Shown in pieces: positions 62,103-64,000 of a DNA stretch of 64,000 bases. Each line of letters begins with the position of its first letter. Positions within the stretch are counted from its first letter, which is position 1. A program made the translations under genes and the position numbers. The notes under the pieces were generated by a model. That model was not told where the DNA came from and did not search any database. It saw nothing but the letters and a program-made list of their open reading frames with translations. Source of the DNA: Nematopogon swammerdamellus (lineage: Eukaryota > Arthropoda > Insecta > Lepidoptera > Adelidae); the NCBI GenBank assembly GCA_946902875.1, contig OX336349.1:18995891-19059890 (forward strand). The letters are read 5' to 3'.

Positions 62103-64000
62103 GTAGGAAGGTGTGGATCTAAGCTTGCGATGGCTTCACCGAACATATCCGGGCCCATCGGCAGTAGAGGAGGGTATTAATCGAGGCCGGGACTAGCGAG
62201 TGGCCACTCTAAATTTCCCGCGCATGCTTCACGTTTCGGCTCGCTTCAAGCCCTCGTCAGCTAGTCTGCGTTGACTAGGACGCGGGGAAACCACCAGTCC
62301 CGCTCTCGACCTCCCTCTCTCTACCTATCCATATTCTGTAGGATGCTTCCAGTGACGTTTTTGAAGCTCTCTCCATATATGAGCTTAGCGTCGATCTTGG
62401 GAGCCCTAGATTCTTGAAGAGACTGTAGAGCGACTTCGCTGGTAGTCCTCTTGCTCCGACTTCCACAGCGAAGAGATCAGTCTTGAATCCGTTTCTCACA
62501 ATCCGGTCTACTAAGTTGCAGTACTTGTTAAGCTTGATGTTGTGGTCCTTCGGTATGTTACTTTCCCATGGAACTGTAAGTTCAACAAGTACTACATGCT
62601 TTGTCGCTTTTGAGAACATGAGTATATCCGGTCTTAATGCTGTGGTACAGATTTCCGAAGGCATTTGGTAATGCTTCTCATGTGTGTCCATCAACAATTC
62701 CCAATCCTTTGCTGCTCCCAAAATTGAAGAAGGTTTAGTCCTATCTTTGGGCAGCTTATTGGCTCCAGGTTTCACAAAGTTGACCTTCTGGAAGCCGCTA
62801 CTGGTTTGCCCTTTCCTGGTCCGTGCAATTGACAGGTTGATGGCCTCTCTGATGATTTGGAGGACTTTATCATGACGGTAGGAATACTGGCCTCGCTCAA
62901 GTAGTATTTTGCATCCGCATAACAAATGTTTGGCCGTGCCTACGAACTCCTTACATGACGGGCATAGTCTATTTGTAGATTTCCCCCATCTAACTAGGTT
63001 ACTCGGGTCGGGGAGAGTAAGCTGGAATGCATTTAAGTAGAACTTAAGCAGCTCAGGGGACCAGTTGTATATTATGGATTTCCACTTCAATGCAGGAGGG
63101 ATGCAGAAGTCACCCACTGTTAGCCAATCATTCTGCATTTCTAGGTTTAAGGCGTGAAGTTTGAAGCCTTGTTCCATGTCCTCCTGCGCAAAACCTTTCA
63201 GTATTTCTTTATCAGACTTTGCTGTTTCTATGCCCAATCCAGATCTATTGGTGCGTGTGCCAACTTGGAATGATTTGTAGAAGTCGAGTCTCGATTCCAG
63301 TTCATCTGATAGTGATGTGTTGGGTAAGGCTTGAATAGCGCTATCATTGGAGTCTTTGAGTATACATCGTTTGGCTATTCTCGCCTTTTGATAAAATATC
63401 GACGGTTTCTTAATGTTCAGTCCAAAGTTATTGTGAGATCTGTATAGCGTTGACGAGTCAGCCGGGTGAGCCAGTCCAAACCATGATTTCAGGAATCTGG
63501 TCACATACGAGTCTAATTTAGTCAGGTTTTGCTTTGTGAAGTCGTAGACGAGAAATGGCCATGAAAGTTTTGATGTCAGGTAGTTATCGTAAATCCATGC
63601 CTTTTGTGTACCCAGGAGGGGAAGATTGTCAGTTTGGCGGAGGCTCTCTTCGAAAAGTTGGACAATATCATCAGTAGGATGCTCCTTTCCTCTGCTGGTG
63701 ATCCTTTTGCCCAAGAATTTAAAAGGAGCTTCATCAGCCACGGTTGCGATTGGTTTTCCGGCTACTGTCAGACCTGGATTGCTCGAGGTAAACTTTGAAC
63801 CTTTCCTGGTTAAGCTCAAACAGTAGCACTTCGCTGGTTTTATCTTCATCCCTTTGGTCCATTCACAATAGTCATCCACCACCTTAAGAAGCGCCTGATT
63901 TTGTTTTGGATTGCGGGTTAACAGCGTAATATCATCCGCAAATGCCAGGATGGCCGCCATATATGTGTCTCCATATTTGAACCTGTATCCCCATTTCTTT
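62103..64000 (-). mobile_element. R2-superclade non-LTR retrotransposon, 3' part
   Basis: The 3' UTR of about 170 bp and the C-terminal coding region, continuing beyond the window. The same 3' end at 55726-56065 confirms the boundary. The combination of a reverse transcriptase, CCHC knuckle and restriction-like endonuclease C-terminal to it defines the R2-type group (R2, R4, NeSL, CRE, Hero and relatives). I cannot place it in a clade by eye. Confidence 0.9.
62275..64000 (-). CDS. Reverse transcriptase/endonuclease polyprotein, C-terminal half
   Basis: Open for at least 574 codons from the window edge to a stop at 62275-62277, without a frameshift. Counting from the Met at 63960: FADD at residues 7-10 (the reverse transcriptase catalytic box), then thumb and linker. 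A CCHC zinc knuckle follows: C333, C336, H345 and C350 in LCPSCKEFVGTAKHLLCGCK. After it comes 'YSYRHDKVL'. The restriction-like endonuclease has RPD at 443-445, VELTVPWE around E460 and LNKY at 477-480. It nicks target DNA and copies its own RNA at the nick. The Met at 63960 is internal, since sense codons (YRFKYGDTYM) run upstream to the edge. Intact catalytic residues suggest a young, possibly active copy. Confidence 0.92.
   Translation of the reverse strand, partial: KKWGYRFKYGDTYMAAILAFADDITLLTRNPKQNQALLKVVDDYCEWTKGMKIKPAKCYCLSLTRKGSKFTSSNPGLTVAGKPIATVADEAPFKFLGKRITSRGKEHPTDDIVQLFEESLRQTDNLPLLGTQKAWIYDNYLTSKLSWPFLVYDFTKQNLTKLDSYVTRFLKSWFGLAHPADSSTLYRSHNNFGLNIKKPSIFYQKARIAKRCILKDSNDSAIQALPNTSLSDELESRLDFYKSFQVGTRTNRSGLGIETAKSDKEILKGFAQEDMEQGFKLHALNLEMQNDWLTVGDFCIPPALKWKSIIYNWSPELLKFYLNAFQLTLPDPSNLVRWGKSTNRLCPSCKEFVGTAKHLLCGCKILLERGQYSYRHDKVLQIIREAINLSIARTRKGQTSSGFQKVNFVKPGANKLPKDRTKPSSILGAAKDWELLMDTHEKHYQMPSEICTTALRPDILMFSKATKHVVLVELTVPWESNIPKDHNIKLNKYCNLVDRIVRNGFKTDLFAVEVGARGLPAKSLYSLFKNLGLPRSTLSSYMERASKTSLEASYRIWIGREREVESGTGGFPAS

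Overview
This window looks like repeat-dense, intergenic DNA from an insect, very probably a moth or butterfly (Lepidoptera). The evidence is the repeat content: elements ending in the 'cttttgcccgcg-acttcg' type terminus, the 'tcggtccactgctggacat' LINE tail, Jockey-, RTE- and R2-like non-LTR retrotransposon pieces, mariner, piggyBac and hAT relics, and tens of copies of a few SINE families. I find no host gene I can call with confidence. The largest credible reading frame belongs to a retrotransposon. The 450-aa and 204-aa open frames over 49.0-50.3 kb and 12.9-13.5 kb are products of microsatellites. Species cannot be fixed from the sequence. Family names used here (SINE-A, A2, B, elements F, G, H) are my own labels.

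Layout. 1-6.2 kb: scattered SINE and LINE relics and a short inverted-repeat element. 6.27-24.72 kb: a long inverted duplication. Its left arm (6271 to about 10400) reappears in reverse at about 21105-24720, nested SINE, LINE and foldback insertions included. The 10.7 kb between the arms holds SINEs, Jockey and RTE fragments, an internally deleted mariner, a (GAGTA) array of about 92 units and a 20-bp minisatellite. 24.7-31.7 kb: SINEs, two unrelated hairpin elements and a foldback element whose arms are 68-bp tandem repeats. 31.75-36.12 kb: the longest repeat-poor stretch, the best place to look for host exons or regulatory DNA. 36.12-48.9 kb: a piggyBac deletion derivative, two degenerate minisatellites and many SINEs. 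49.06-50.22 kb: an uninterrupted (GAAC) array of about 290 units. 50.3-62.1 kb: more SINEs and LINE ends, a hAT relic with a SINE inside it, and a candidate terminal exon. 62.1-64.0 kb: the C-terminal half of an apparently intact R2-superclade retrotransposon running off the window edge.

Two themes stand out. First, the SINEs are modular. A head combining tRNA-type boxes A and B with the internal control region of 5S rRNA, a second head with two conserved stem-loops, and a third plain tRNA-like head are joined in different combinations to shared cores and to at least three tails. One tail shares its 3' sequence with a Jockey-like LINE in the same window. Second, several palindromic elements (F, H and the piggyBac subterminal palindromes) differ between copies at positions that change together in both arms, as expected if the arms are corrected against each other. 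Nested insertions with clear target duplications give a local order of events.
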